Shown: one piece after another, positions 10,356-19,713 of the stretch | Layout of the letters: the number at the start of each line of letters is the position of its first letter | Position numbering within the stretch: position 1 is the stretch's first letter | NCBI GenBank assembly: GCA_002747455.1 | Contig: PDPG01000043.1 | Location: forward strand, 50,026 to 114,025 | DNA length: 64,000 nucleotides | Reading direction: 5' to 3' | Source of the DNA: Pseudomonadota bacterium | Lineage (GTDB): Bacteria; Pseudomonadota; Gammaproteobacteria; Thiotrichales; Thiotrichaceae | Made by a program: the position numbers and the translations under genes | The notes under the pieces: generated by a model | The model's input: only the letters and a program-made list of their open reading frames with translations | Told to the model about the DNA's origin: nothing | The model's database searches: none

Positions 10356-11612
10356 ATGAAAATTAATAAACTATTCCGTAGCTTGATATTGTTGTTAGTG
10401 CTGTCGATGGTCGGCTCAGCATGGGCAGATTTGGAGTTAAGAATATCGAAAACCAGTAATCGTGGTATTCCGATTGTGATCGCTCCCATCGACGGTGGCG
10501 CGCATGCCATTATTGAGGCCGATCTAAATCGCAGTGGCCGTTTTAAAATCGTGAGTTCAAAGCGTGCGACAAATATGGCTACCTTTGGAGCAAAGCTGGA
10601 TCCTGCTCGTTTAAAAATGTTGGGTGCGGCATTTTTGGTGCGTGGTCGCCGTACTCAGGCTGGTTTGGATGTTGAGCTGATTTCAACGGCAACGGGGCGA
10701 CGGGATGCCAGTTATCGGATTGCTAACCAACCTAATCCGCGACGCGTTGCCCATCAGGCGGCAGATAGGATATTTGAACAGTTGATAAAGGTCAAAGGGG
10801 CGTTTGATACCCGTTTGGCCTATGTGACGGTTACTGGTCGAGCCGCGGGGAATCGAGTGTATCGTTTGTATGTGTCTGACGCGGATGGTTATAATCCACG
10901 CGTGATACTCACATCGCATAAGCCTGTGATGTCACCAAGTTGGTCATATGATGGAAGTCAGGTTGCTTATGTGTCCTTTGAGCGAGGTACCCCCGCTGTC
11001 TATGTTCAGAATATCTATTCAGGACAAAAGCGCATGGTATCTGCTCGTAAAGGGATCAATGGTGCGCCGAGTTGGTCACCGGATGGTAAGAAACTGGCGT
11101 TGAGCTTGTCGGTTGATGGGAATCCTGAGATTTATGTGCTTAGTTTGCACAATGGTGCGTTTAAGCGATTGACGAATTCCAGAGCGATTGACACCGAGCC
11201 AAATTGGACGCAGGATGGGCGTTCGATTATATTCACCTCTGATCGTGGTGGTCGCCCACAACTGTATGAAATATCAGCAAATGGAGGTGGGGCTAAGCGG
11301 GTGACTTATGACGGAAGTTATAATTCCTCTGCTGATGTCAAGGGCGATAAAATAGCATTCATACGGCGTGTTTCTGGTGCGTTTCGTGTTGCTGTTAAGG
11401 ATCGTGGTAGACGTGGTGCAAATATAGTGTCAGATGGGCGATTAGATGAGTCACCCTCATTTGCGCCGAATGCGACAATGGTGGTGTACGCAACACAAAA
11501 CAATGGGCGTGGTACATTGTCGGTCGTGAGTGATAATGGCTATGCGAGGCAGGAATTATTTTCACCGGCGGGTGAAGTGCGGGAGCCTGCGTGGTCACCT
11601 TATTTAAGATAA
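10356..11612 (+). CDS. tolB: Tol-Pal system beta-propeller protein TolB
   Basis: Signal peptide, repeated PSWSPDGKKLALS propeller motifs. Confidence 0.97.
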   Translation: MKINKLFRSLILLLVLSMVGSAWADLELRISKTSNRGIPIVIAPIDGGAHAIIEADLNRSGRFKIVSSKRATNMATFGAKLDPARLKMLGAAFLVRGRRTQAGLDVELISTATGRRDASYRIANQPNPRRVAHQAADRIFEQLIKVKGAFDTRLAYVTVTGRAAGNRVYRLYVSDADGYNPRVILTSHKPVMSPSWSYDGSQVAYVSFERGTPAVYVQNIYSGQKRMVSARKGINGAPSWSPDGKKLALSLSVDGNPEIYVLSLHNGAFKRLTNSRAIDTEPNWTQDGRSIIFTSDRGGRPQLYEISANGGGAKRVTYDGSYNSSADVKGDKIAFIRRVSGAFRVAVKDRGRRGANIVSDGRLDESPSFAPNATMVVYATQNNGRGTLSVVSDNGYARQELFSPAGEVREPAWSPYLR

Positions 11613-11625
11613 AAGGAAAACCTAA

Positions 11626-12432
11626 ATGAATTCGAATAAATGGATAGTCCCTTTAGTTGCAGCGAGTGTTCTGGTGATCAGTGGTTGTTCCCAGACTCAA
11701 CAGTCGGTTAAACCTGCCAATGCAGCGAATAGAATTACAACGGGCACTGGCGCAAGGGTGGGCGCTAATACAGTGGGCTTAATTCCGGGAAGTCGTCGCG
11801 GTGTGACAACTGCAGGTAGTGCGTTGCGTGGCTCTGGCGGTTTGGGTGGAAGCAGCCGATCAAGCTTTGGGGGGGCTACCAGCTCACGTTATGGTGGTGC
11901 GACTAGTTCCAGCTATGTTGGCGGACGCGGTAATTTGGCCAACGGTATTGGCTCAGGGTCAAGCAGCAGTGGTTTTGGTAGTGGGGGAGGTGATTCAGCG
12001 GACAATCTCGTTGGTTCTGGTAACTTCGATAACCGTATCGGTGGTGCGGGTTCTGGCGACTATAAAGTGACGGATTTGAATGATCCGAACAGCATTTTGT
12101 CACGCAGGGTGATTTATTTTGCTTATGATCAGTCAACCATTGAGCCAGAATATTTTGAAATTTTAGATGCTCACTCTGAACTATTGGCCAGTAATCCGAA
12201 TCTCACTGTTAGGTTGGAGGGGCACGCTGATGAACGTGGTTCTCGCGAGTATAACGTTGCGCTGTCCGAGCGCCGTGCCAAGTCTGTGGAGCAGTTTATG
12301 GATTTGAAGGGTGTGGGGGCAGAGCAAACACAAACGGTTGCATACGGTGAAGAAGATCCAATTGACCCAGGTCACAACGAGGCAGCGTGGAGCAAAAATC
12401 GCCGTGTGGAGATCAAATACATAGGACGATAA
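11626..12432 (+). CDS. pal: peptidoglycan-associated lipoprotein Pal
   Basis: Lipobox VISGCS; OmpA domain IYFAYDQSTIEPEY...LEGHADERGSREYNVALSERRA. Confidence 0.95.
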   Translation: MNSNKWIVPLVAASVLVISGCSQTQQSVKPANAANRITTGTGARVGANTVGLIPGSRRGVTTAGSALRGSGGLGGSSRSSFGGATSSRYGGATSSSYVGGRGNLANGIGSGSSSSGFGSGGGDSADNLVGSGNFDNRIGGAGSGDYKVTDLNDPNSILSRRVIYFAYDQSTIEPEYFEILDAHSELLASNPNLTVRLEGHADERGSREYNVALSERRAKSVEQFMDLKGVGAEQTQTVAYGEEDPIDPGHNEAAWSKNRRVEIKYIGR

Positions 12433-12433
12433 T

Positions 12434-13330
12434 ATGCTTTATGCTTTACGCAGGTCTTTGATTGCGTCAGGGGTTCTGGCTGCACTGGTGATACCGCCGG
12501 TGCAGGCGGTATCACCGGATGAATTGTTTGAAGTACTACAGCGGATTGAGTCTCTGGAAAATGAGGTTCGTTTTCTTCGTGGTGAAAATGAGCGGCTTCG
12601 TTATGACATCGAAGATGTGAAGAATACTCAGAAATCAACATTTATCAGGATTGATGACCGCATGGATGATTTGTTTCGTGCGGTGAACACCGCAACATCT
12701 AAAATGTCGGCGCCTGCTTCATCGCAGCTCCCTGCATCTCCGGCGGTTGTACCCAAAAAAGCGCCGCAGCGAAAGTCCTTGCCACAAGTGAAGGCACCGA
12801 CGCCATCAGTGGTTGCCCCGGTTGTGGCGACGAAGAAAGGTGCAGCCGTAACCAAGGTGGAGTCAGCGACTAAAAAGACCGCTTCTGCGGATAAGGCGGT
12901 AACGCCGGTCAATCTTAGTCAAGCAGTAATTCCGGGCGTGAGCCGTGTTGAGCAAGCAGCGTATCAGGCTGCACTTAGGAAGATAAAGAGCCATCCAACA
13001 GCGGCAATGACACAGTTGCGTGGTTTTCTAAAGAAGCATCCCAAAAGCCCTTTAGCTGGAAATGCACAATTCTTGCTAGGGGAAATGATGTATGACAGTC
13101 GCAACTATCAGGGAGCGATTGATGAGTTTGTTGCAGTGTTGCAGGGCTATAAAGCGAGTCCAAAAGCGCCAGATGCGGCCATTAAGCTCGGTTTGAGCTT
13201 TTACGAAATGAAAAACTGGGTTTATGCACGTCGTACTCTGGAAGATGTTGTGCGCAACTATCCGAAAACGAAAGCGGCAACATTGGCACAAGCGCGGCTT
13301 AAAAAAATGAAAGCGGACAACCTATACTGA
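12434..13330 (+). CDS. cpoB: Tol-Pal accessory protein CpoB/YbgF
   Basis: Signal peptide, coiled coil, C-terminal TPR repeats; position after pal. Confidence 0.92.
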   Translation: MLYALRRSLIASGVLAALVIPPVQAVSPDELFEVLQRIESLENEVRFLRGENERLRYDIEDVKNTQKSTFIRIDDRMDDLFRAVNTATSKMSAPASSQLPASPAVVPKKAPQRKSLPQVKAPTPSVVAPVVATKKGAAVTKVESATKKTASADKAVTPVNLSQAVIPGVSRVEQAAYQAALRKIKSHPTAAMTQLRGFLKKHPKSPLAGNAQFLLGEMMYDSRNYQGAIDEFVAVLQGYKASPKAPDAAIKLGLSFYEMKNWVYARRTLEDVVRNYPKTKAATLAQARLKKMKADNLY

Positions 13331-13395
13331 GTTCACTTGTATACGGTGCCATTGGGTTATATTTCTAGTGGAAAGGGTTGGTGGACAGTGTGGTT

Positions 13396-13428
13396 AAAAA
13401 AAATCCTGATCATTGATCAGGATTTTTT
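13396..13428. terminator. bidirectional terminator between cpoB and rplI
   Basis: aaaaaaaatcctgatcattgatcaggatttttt palindrome flanked by A/T tracts between convergent genes. Confidence 0.85.
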
Positions 13429-13457
13429 GTTTTGCTTACTCGGCGACGCGAATAAAA

Positions 13458-13961
13458 TTAGTCTTCGTCAACGAATGTTCCGATTGATTCCGCTCTTTCA
13501 ACGACTTCAACAACATTGCTGGACTGAACGATTACTTTAACGGTTGCATTAACGTCTGTGTGTAGGTGGATGCCTACTTCGTACTCGCCGATATTGCGGA
13601 TAGGGCCTTCTGGCATACGCACGTCACGACGCTCAACTTCAAAACCAAGCGCTTGAAGTGCCTCAGCGACTTCGTGGTTTGTAATGGAGCCGAACAGCTT
13701 GCCTTCCTGGCCAGTATTTGCTTCCAGGGTAATCTCTGTGCCATCCATTTTCGCACGAATTGCCTCAGCAGCAGCAGTGGCTTCAGCGGCAGCCTTCTCT
13801 AGCTCGGCACGAATTTCTTCAAATGCTTCGATATTAGCTTTCGTTGCGATTTTTGCCTTACGACGTGGCACCAAAAAGTTACGTGCATAACCGGCACGTA
13901 CGCTGACAATCTCACCCAAAGCGCCGAGATTATCAATTTTTTCCATTAAAATTACTTGCAT
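13458..13961 (-). CDS. rplI: 50S ribosomal protein L9
   Basis: MQVILMEKIDNLGALGEIVSVRAGYARNFLVPRRKA. Confidence 0.97.
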   Translation of the reverse strand: MQVILMEKIDNLGALGEIVSVRAGYARNFLVPRRKAKIATKANIEAFEEIRAELEKAAAEATAAAEAIRAKMDGTEITLEANTGQEGKLFGSITNHEVAEALQALGFEVERRDVRMPEGPIRNIGEYEVGIHLHTDVNATVKVIVQSSNVVEVVERAESIGTFVDED

Positions 13962-13987
13962 GATAAATCACCTAGTTTGAGCAGGTT

Positions 13988-14215
13988 TTACTTATGCTGA
14001 TCCGTGTATGGGATCAGAGCTAGATAACGTGCGCGCTTGATAGCAGTGGCCAGTTGGCGCTGGTATCTTGCTTTTGTGCCAGTAACACGACTTGGCACAA
14101 TCTTGCCTGTCTCAGTGATGTAGGCTTTCAGGGTATCAAGATCTTTGTAGTCGATCTCTTTAACGTTCTCAGCGGTGAAGCGGCAGAACTTTTGACGACG
14201 AAAATAACGTGACAT
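13988..14215 (-). CDS. rpsR: 30S ribosomal protein S18
   Basis: [47 protein letters not shown]. Confidence 0.97.
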   Translation of the reverse strand: MSRYFRRQKFCRFTAENVKEIDYKDLDTLKAYITETGKIVPSRVTGTKARYQRQLATAIKRARYLALIPYTDQHK

Positions 14216-14232
14216 AGTAGACTCCGAATGTT

Positions 14233-14601
14233 TTACGCGCGACTTGCTTCAGGAGCAGATCGTCTTGCAGGTTTCTCTTCTGCCTTTTCTTTGCTCAGCA
14301 AGGAAGGCTCTGTATCAGCACCATTGCGGCGGATAGTCAGATTGCGAAGCACGGCATCGTTGAAGCGGAATAAATCCTCCAGTTCAGCCAGTGTGCTACT
14401 GTCACATTCGATATTCATCAGCACATAGTGGGCCTTGTGCAACTTCACGATTGGGTAAGCCAGAGGGCGGCGACCCCAGTCTTCCAAACGGTGAACAGCC
14501 CCACCATTGTCTGTCATTAGCTTGCTATAACGCTCAATCATAGCAGGTACTTGCTCGCTCTGGTCAGGATGAACCAGAAACACAACTTCATAATGTCTCA
14601 T
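14233..14601 (-). CDS. rpsF: 30S ribosomal protein S6
   Basis: [25 protein letters not shown]...[15 protein letters not shown]. Confidence 0.97.
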   Translation of the reverse strand: MRHYEVVFLVHPDQSEQVPAMIERYSKLMTDNGGAVHRLEDWGRRPLAYPIVKLHKAHYVLMNIECDSSTLAELEDLFRFNDAVLRNLTIRRNGADTEPSLLSKEKAEEKPARRSAPEASRA

Positions 14602-14678
14602 TTAAGATTCCTTATGGATTAAACAGCCCTCTGTTTTAGGCAGAGAGCAAGGAAGGGCCGAGACCCAGTAGGGGCGCG

Positions 14679-14707
14679 ATTATGAGTTAAGGCAATGAGC
14701 TTGTCAA
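14679..14707 (-). promoter_or_regulatory. sigma70-type promoter for the rpsF-rpsR-rplI operon
   Basis: Reverse strand TTGACA-17 nt-CATAAT upstream of rpsF. Confidence 0.65.
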
Positions 14708-14735
14708 TAAAACAGAAATGACGAAGTGGCGGGGT

Positions 14736-15041
14736 TTAGCGATTAATTTTATCCAGAGATTGATTAACTTTATCCTGCAAATCATCTAGCCGGGTAATGA
14801 CATCCATATCAATGTTTTGCACTTGGGTTCGAGACATGAGCATGTCATGGGCGATATTAATGGCTGCCATGACTGCGATGCGCTCTGAGCCGATAATTTT
14901 ACCGCCACGGTGGATTTCTTGCATTTTTTCATCAACATGCTTTACTGAAGCAAGCAGCGCGTCTTCCTCCTCTGGTGGGCAGGCAATGACGTATTCCTTA
15001 CCAAGAATTCTTGCGGAAACCGTAATGGGCTTATCAGACAT
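14736..15041 (-). CDS. zapA: cell division protein ZapA
   Basis: MSDKPITVSARILGKEYVIACPPEEEDALLASVKHVDEKM...IAVMAAINIAHDML. Confidence 0.93.
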   Translation of the reverse strand: MSDKPITVSARILGKEYVIACPPEEEDALLASVKHVDEKMQEIHRGGKIIGSERIAVMAAINIAHDMLMSRTQVQNIDMDVITRLDDLQDKVNQSLDKINR

Positions 15042-15052
15042 GAGCTAAGATC

Positions 15053-15283
15053 CTAGGCGCTTTCCATCGCTTTTAAACGAAGAATCATCGCTTCAACCTG
15101 GGTGCGGATTTTATCGTTTTTAGCATGAAGCTCAGCGCGTTCTTTAAGTAGTTGTGATTCTTTGGCTTTTAAAGACTGATTTTCTTCAAACAGACGCTCG
15201 CTCACCGAGATCAACTGCGCCAGTGTAGTTTCCAGCTCAATAACTTGTGCTTTCAATCGTGAATCAGTTTTATTTGTATCCAT
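15053..15283 (-). CDS. TIGR02449/ZapB-like small coiled-coil protein
   Basis: 76-aa coiled coil directly upstream of zapA, the usual gammaproteobacterial arrangement. Confidence 0.8.
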   Translation of the reverse strand: MDTNKTDSRLKAQVIELETTLAQLISVSERLFEENQSLKAKESQLLKERAELHAKNDKIRTQVEAMILRLKAMESA

Positions 15284-15374
15284 AGTTCGTCATCTTAGTC
15301 CAGAGCGGAAAGGCGGGTCAAACAATTTGCATGGTGATACTATAGGCCACCTCACAAATTTTTAGATAAGTGAT

Positions 15375-15932
15375 ATGGATAAACCGATTGATTATAACGA
15401 TGTAGCAGACTGCATTGATCGGGGTGGAATTGATCTGTTTCCATCGGAGATTCATGGTGTTGCCTGTGGCTTGTTATCGGCTAATAATGGGGCGGATAAA
15501 ATTGCATGGGTTCGGGAGCTAGTACCTGATCTGGAAGCGGGTAATGTACTCCAGACAGAAGCCATTAAAGATATGGGGAGGCTTTTCGAGCTTGCCCAAT
15601 GTGGTTTGCAGGATAGTGAACTCAGGTTTGAGCTGTTTCTGCCAGAAGATGATGCGTCGCTGGCGATACGCGTGGAAGCGTTACAGGATTGGTGTCAGGG
15701 GTTTCTTATGGGTATGACCATGGCTGGGGTTAAGGACTACAGTGCGTTGCCAGAAGACTCGCGGGATTTGCTGGAAGACTTTGCCAATATTGGAGCTTCA
15801 GGAGAATTTGATCTTGAGGACAAAGAAGAGTCTGAAATCGCCTTTACCGATATTTCGCAATATGTACGTCTAGGTGTGCTGTTGATCAATGAAGAGCTGC
15901 AACCCATGCGTCAAAGTGCCACCATTCACTAA
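15375..15932 (+). CDS. YgfB/UPF0149 family protein
   Basis: EIHGVACGLLSA...WCQGFLMGM motifs; upstream of pepP-ubiH. Confidence 0.9.
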   Translation: MDKPIDYNDVADCIDRGGIDLFPSEIHGVACGLLSANNGADKIAWVRELVPDLEAGNVLQTEAIKDMGRLFELAQCGLQDSELRFELFLPEDDASLAIRVEALQDWCQGFLMGMTMAGVKDYSALPEDSRDLLEDFANIGASGEFDLEDKEESEIAFTDISQYVRLGVLLINEELQPMRQSATIH

Positions 15933-15955
15933 ACTGTCTAACAACGGAATTCGCA

Positions 15956-17299
15956 ATGAAAAAGAATAACCCCGTGTTGCCGGCTGAAGAATTTGCAGCA
16001 CGTCGACAGCAATTAATGGATATGGTCGGCCCCGATGGCATTGTTATTGTGCCATCGGCGAATGTGCTGATCCGCAATCGTGATGCCGAGTTTCCATTTC
16101 GTCAGGATAGTGACTTTCAATATCTGACCAACTTTAATGAGCCGCAAGCGGTGTTGGTCTTGGTGCCTGAGCGGGAAGAAGGACAGTTCATCCTGTTTTG
16201 TCGTGAAAAAGATCCAACAATGGAACGATGGACAGGACGTATGGCAGGGCTTGATGGCGCGCGCGCGCAGTATCAGGCAGATGATGCGTTTCCTATTGAG
16301 GACATTGACGATATTTTGCCTAGTTTAATGGATTGTCGTGAAACGGTGCATTACAGCATGGGGGTGAACGCGGAGTTTGATACGCGAGTAATGTCTTGGG
16401 TGAAAGCCTTAAAAGCAAAAATTCGTGATGGTGTGCATCCGCCCCATGAGTTTGTGTCGCTGGATTTGCTGCTGCATGACATGCGTCTGTATAAGACCAA
16501 GTCGGAAATTAAATTGATGAAGCACGCTGCCAAGACCTCTGTACGGGCGCATGAGCGTGCGATGCAACTGTGCAAGCCGGGTTTAAATGAGGGGCAACTG
16601 GACGCAGAAATTTCTCATGAATTCCGCTGGAATGGCATGGTACCTGCTTACACCAGCATAGTGGGTGGTGGTAAAAATGCCTGCGTATTACATTACATTG
16701 AGAATAACCAACCGTTACAAGATGGTGACTTGGTGTTAATTGATGCAGGTGCGGAGTATCAGTGTTATGCCAGTGACATCACGCGGACTTTCCCCGTCAA
16801 TGGTCAATTTACCGAGGAACAGCGCCTGATTTATCAGTTGGTGCTGGATTCTCAGTATGCAGCAATTGAGGCCGCGCAGCCGGGTAACACGTGGAATGAC
16901 CCGCACATGGCCGCAGTTAATGTGATCGCCCAGGGCTTGCTTGATTTGGGCTTGCTGGAAGGTGATTTAGAAACGGTAATTGAGGAGGGCGGTTACCGCG
17001 AATTCTTTATGCACAAAACTGGTCACTGGTTGGGTATGGATGTACACGACGTAGGTGACTACAAAATTGATGAGGAATGGCGGGTGCTGGAGCAGGGCAT
17101 GGTACTCACCATTGAGCCGGGCATTTATATTTCACCGAGTCCAGAGATTGATAAAAAGTGGTGGAATATTGGTGTGCGTATCGAAGATGATGTGTTGATT
17201 ACTCGCAAGGGTAATGAAGTCCTCACCTCAGCATTGGTGAAGGAAGTGGCTGACATTGAGGCATTCATGGCAAAAGGTAAGGCGGCAAAAGCGGGGTAA
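15956..17299 (+). CDS. pepP: Xaa-Pro aminopeptidase
   Basis: M24 metallopeptidase; RNRDAEFPFRQDSDFQYLTNFNEPQAVL, GHWLGMDVHDVG. Confidence 0.96.
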   Translation: MKKNNPVLPAEEFAARRQQLMDMVGPDGIVIVPSANVLIRNRDAEFPFRQDSDFQYLTNFNEPQAVLVLVPEREEGQFILFCREKDPTMERWTGRMAGLDGARAQYQADDAFPIEDIDDILPSLMDCRETVHYSMGVNAEFDTRVMSWVKALKAKIRDGVHPPHEFVSLDLLLHDMRLYKTKSEIKLMKHAAKTSVRAHERAMQLCKPGLNEGQLDAEISHEFRWNGMVPAYTSIVGGGKNACVLHYIENNQPLQDGDLVLIDAGAEYQCYASDITRTFPVNGQFTEEQRLIYQLVLDSQYAAIEAAQPGNTWNDPHMAAVNVIAQGLLDLGLLEGDLETVIEEGGYREFFMHKTGHWLGMDVHDVGDYKIDEEWRVLEQGMVLTIEPGIYISPSPEIDKKWWNIGVRIEDDVLITRKGNEVLTSALVKEVADIEAFMAKGKAAKAG

Positions 17300-17302
17300 G
17301 AC

Positions 17303-18526
17303 ATGCAAACGGCATTTGATGTGTTGATTGTCGGGGGAGGCATGGTTGGGGCAAGCCTGGCCGTAGCGCTCAAGGACTTGCCATTAAGCGTCTGTTTGGT
17401 CGAAGCGTACCCGTTTGCAGCACCACAACAGCCGGCATACGATGATCGTGCAATCGCTTTGTCCTATGGCTCCAGCCTGATTCTACAAGGCATGGGGGTG
17501 TGGTCGGATCTGCGACGTGTGACAACGCCAATTGAGCGTATTCACGTGTCTGACCGAGGGCATTTTGGCGCGACACGAATTACCGCAAAAAAACAGCAAG
17601 TGCCTGCATTGGGTTATTTGGTGCAAAGTCGTAATTATGGTCAGGTGTTGCAAAACGTACTGGAGACAAGTGGTGTCAGGCTTATACAACCTGCACAGCT
17701 TGAGTCAATCGAGGTACAGACAGACTGTTTGTCCGCGCGTACCACACAGGGCACCGAGCTGACGACACGATTACTGGTTGCCTGTGATGGCGCTCATTCC
17801 AAAGTGCGTACTATGGTAGGTATTGAAACTGACCAACATGACTATGGGCAGGTTGCTGTCATTGCCAATATCAGCACTGAAAAGCCGCACTGCAATCAGG
17901 CATTTGAGCGATTCACTGAGCAAGGCCCGATAGCCTTGTTGCCAATGTCTGAAAATCGTAGCTCACTGGTTTGGACGATGCACACGAATCAGCTTGAAGC
18001 AACTTTGCAGCTTAGCGATGAAGATTTCCTTAAAGCATTGGGAGAGGCTTTTGGCTATCGCTTGGGGCGTTTTACCAAAACAGGACAGCGCAGCACCTTT
18101 CCATTACAGTTGACCTCGGCAAAGCAATTGACCAGTCATCGTGTGGCTGTTATTGGCAACGCGGCTCATACCTTGCATCCGGTTGCTGGTCAGGGGTTGA
18201 ATCTGGCACTGCGGGATATTGCCGATTTGGCTGGTCAAATTGCCAATGCAACGTTATCACAGCAGGATGTGGGCGCGGATACAGTGCTGGCTGCTTATGA
18301 AGCCCAACGCAAAGCCGATACCGCCCGCACCATTCGCTATACCCATTCGCTGGTAACGCTATTTTCGAATGATCAGTTTCTACTAGGTCACGCCCGTGCT
18401 GTTAGTCTAATGGCAATGGATCGTTTGTCACCACTTAGGCAGCTGTTGGCCAGACAAAGCATGGGACTGTTGCACCGTCAGTCGCGTTTGGCAAGAGGTT
18501 TGCCGTTGGTCAAGGAGTATTCATGA
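17303..18526 (+). CDS. ubiH: 2-octaprenyl-6-methoxyphenol hydroxylase
   Basis: FAD monooxygenase: VLIVGGGMVGASLA, GNAAHTLHPVAGQGLNLALRD; synteny with pepP. Confidence 0.92.
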   Translation: MQTAFDVLIVGGGMVGASLAVALKDLPLSVCLVEAYPFAAPQQPAYDDRAIALSYGSSLILQGMGVWSDLRRVTTPIERIHVSDRGHFGATRITAKKQQVPALGYLVQSRNYGQVLQNVLETSGVRLIQPAQLESIEVQTDCLSARTTQGTELTTRLLVACDGAHSKVRTMVGIETDQHDYGQVAVIANISTEKPHCNQAFERFTEQGPIALLPMSENRSSLVWTMHTNQLEATLQLSDEDFLKALGEAFGYRLGRFTKTGQRSTFPLQLTSAKQLTSHRVAVIGNAAHTLHPVAGQGLNLALRDIADLAGQIANATLSQQDVGADTVLAAYEAQRKADTARTIRYTHSLVTLFSNDQFLLGHARAVSLMAMDRLSPLRQLLARQSMGLLHRQSRLARGLPLVKEYS

Positions 18527-19707
18527 TGTCCTTACAGTCTTTTGATGCGATCGTCGTGGGGGCTGGAGCCGTGGGCGGCGTGCTGGCAGCAATGTTGGCA
18601 CAACACGGTCATCACATTGCCGTGGTGGAACCGACATTGCCTGAGCCTTTTGTGGAGGGAAGCGAGTTTGCGTTGCGGGTCTCCGCAGTGAGTCGTGCCT
18701 CGCAGCGGGCACTGGGTCAGGTGGGGGCGTGGGCTAAAATACAGGCAAAACGCGCCCATGCCTATGAGGCGATGCACGTATGGGATGAGGGTGGTAGTGG
18801 TCATATTCGCTTTGAGGCGCAGGATGTGGGTGAAACTGATCTTGGGCATATTGTCGAAAACAATGTGATTCAGTCCAGCTTGATTGAGGTGTTGGAAGCC
18901 GATGCGCATGTCACACTGTTTTGCCCCTCAAAAGTGGTGTCGCTGGCGCCGACCGAAAAAGCGCAGCGTTTGGTGGTATTAGATACGGGTGAGCAATTAA
19001 GTGCACCGCTGGTAATCGGTGCAGACGGTGCTCGTTCATCGGTGCGTGACTTGGCTGGCTTGTCGGTGATGCGTGATGATTACGGTCAAAGTGGCCTGGT
19101 TGCTGTTGTGAAAACGGAGCAACATCACCAAGATACGGCTTGGCAACGCTTTTTGCCAAGTGGCCCGCTGGCCTTTTTGCCCTTGGATCAAGGCTATAGT
19201 TCCATTGTGTGGACCTTGCCATCGGATAACGTGGGGCGTTATCTAAAGCAGTCTGATGATGAATTTAGGCAAGCGTTGGCAGAAGCCTTTGAGTATCACT
19301 TGGGTGAAATTGTCGAAGTGGGATCGCGTGCAGCATTTCCATTAATTGGCTCGCAAGCGTCAGCTTATATTGCCGAAGGCGTGGCCTTGGTTGGGGATGC
19401 GGCGCACACCATTCATCCTTTGGCTGGGCAGGGTGTGAATTTAGGTATTAAAGATGCGGTCGCCTTGGCCGAGATACTCTCCCCGTTATCGCCACGACGG
19501 AATTGGGCAAGCCGTAAGCATTTGCGCCGGTATGAACGTGCTAGAAAGGGTGATGACATCCTAACGATGAAAGTCATGGAGGGCTTTAACATTCTATTTG
19601 CGCATGATGCCAGCGTTGTGAAGCTGGCGCGTAATACGGGGCTGGATTTCGTGAATTCATTACCGATGGCAAAACAGCAAATTATGCGTAGCGCGATGGG
19701 GTTGTAA
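18523..19707 (+). CDS. ubiI: UbiI/VisC family FAD-dependent hydroxylase
   Basis: AIVVGAGAVGGVLAAML, GDAAHTIHPLAGQGVNLGIKD; paralog directly following ubiH. Confidence 0.88.
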   Translation: MMSLQSFDAIVVGAGAVGGVLAAMLAQHGHHIAVVEPTLPEPFVEGSEFALRVSAVSRASQRALGQVGAWAKIQAKRAHAYEAMHVWDEGGSGHIRFEAQDVGETDLGHIVENNVIQSSLIEVLEADAHVTLFCPSKVVSLAPTEKAQRLVVLDTGEQLSAPLVIGADGARSSVRDLAGLSVMRDDYGQSGLVAVVKTEQHHQDTAWQRFLPSGPLAFLPLDQGYSSIVWTLPSDNVGRYLKQSDDEFRQALAEAFEYHLGEIVEVGSRAAFPLIGSQASAYIAEGVALVGDAAHTIHPLAGQGVNLGIKDAVALAEILSPLSPRRNWASRKHLRRYERARKGDDILTMKVMEGFNILFAHDASVVKLARNTGLDFVNSLPMAKQQIMRSAMGL

Positions 19708-19713
19708 TTGCCA

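Noticed and set aside
14602-14735. 6S RNA expected next to zapA
   Set aside because: Only 134 nt separate zapA and rpsF, filled by the rpsF promoter and leader; no 6S-like stem seen
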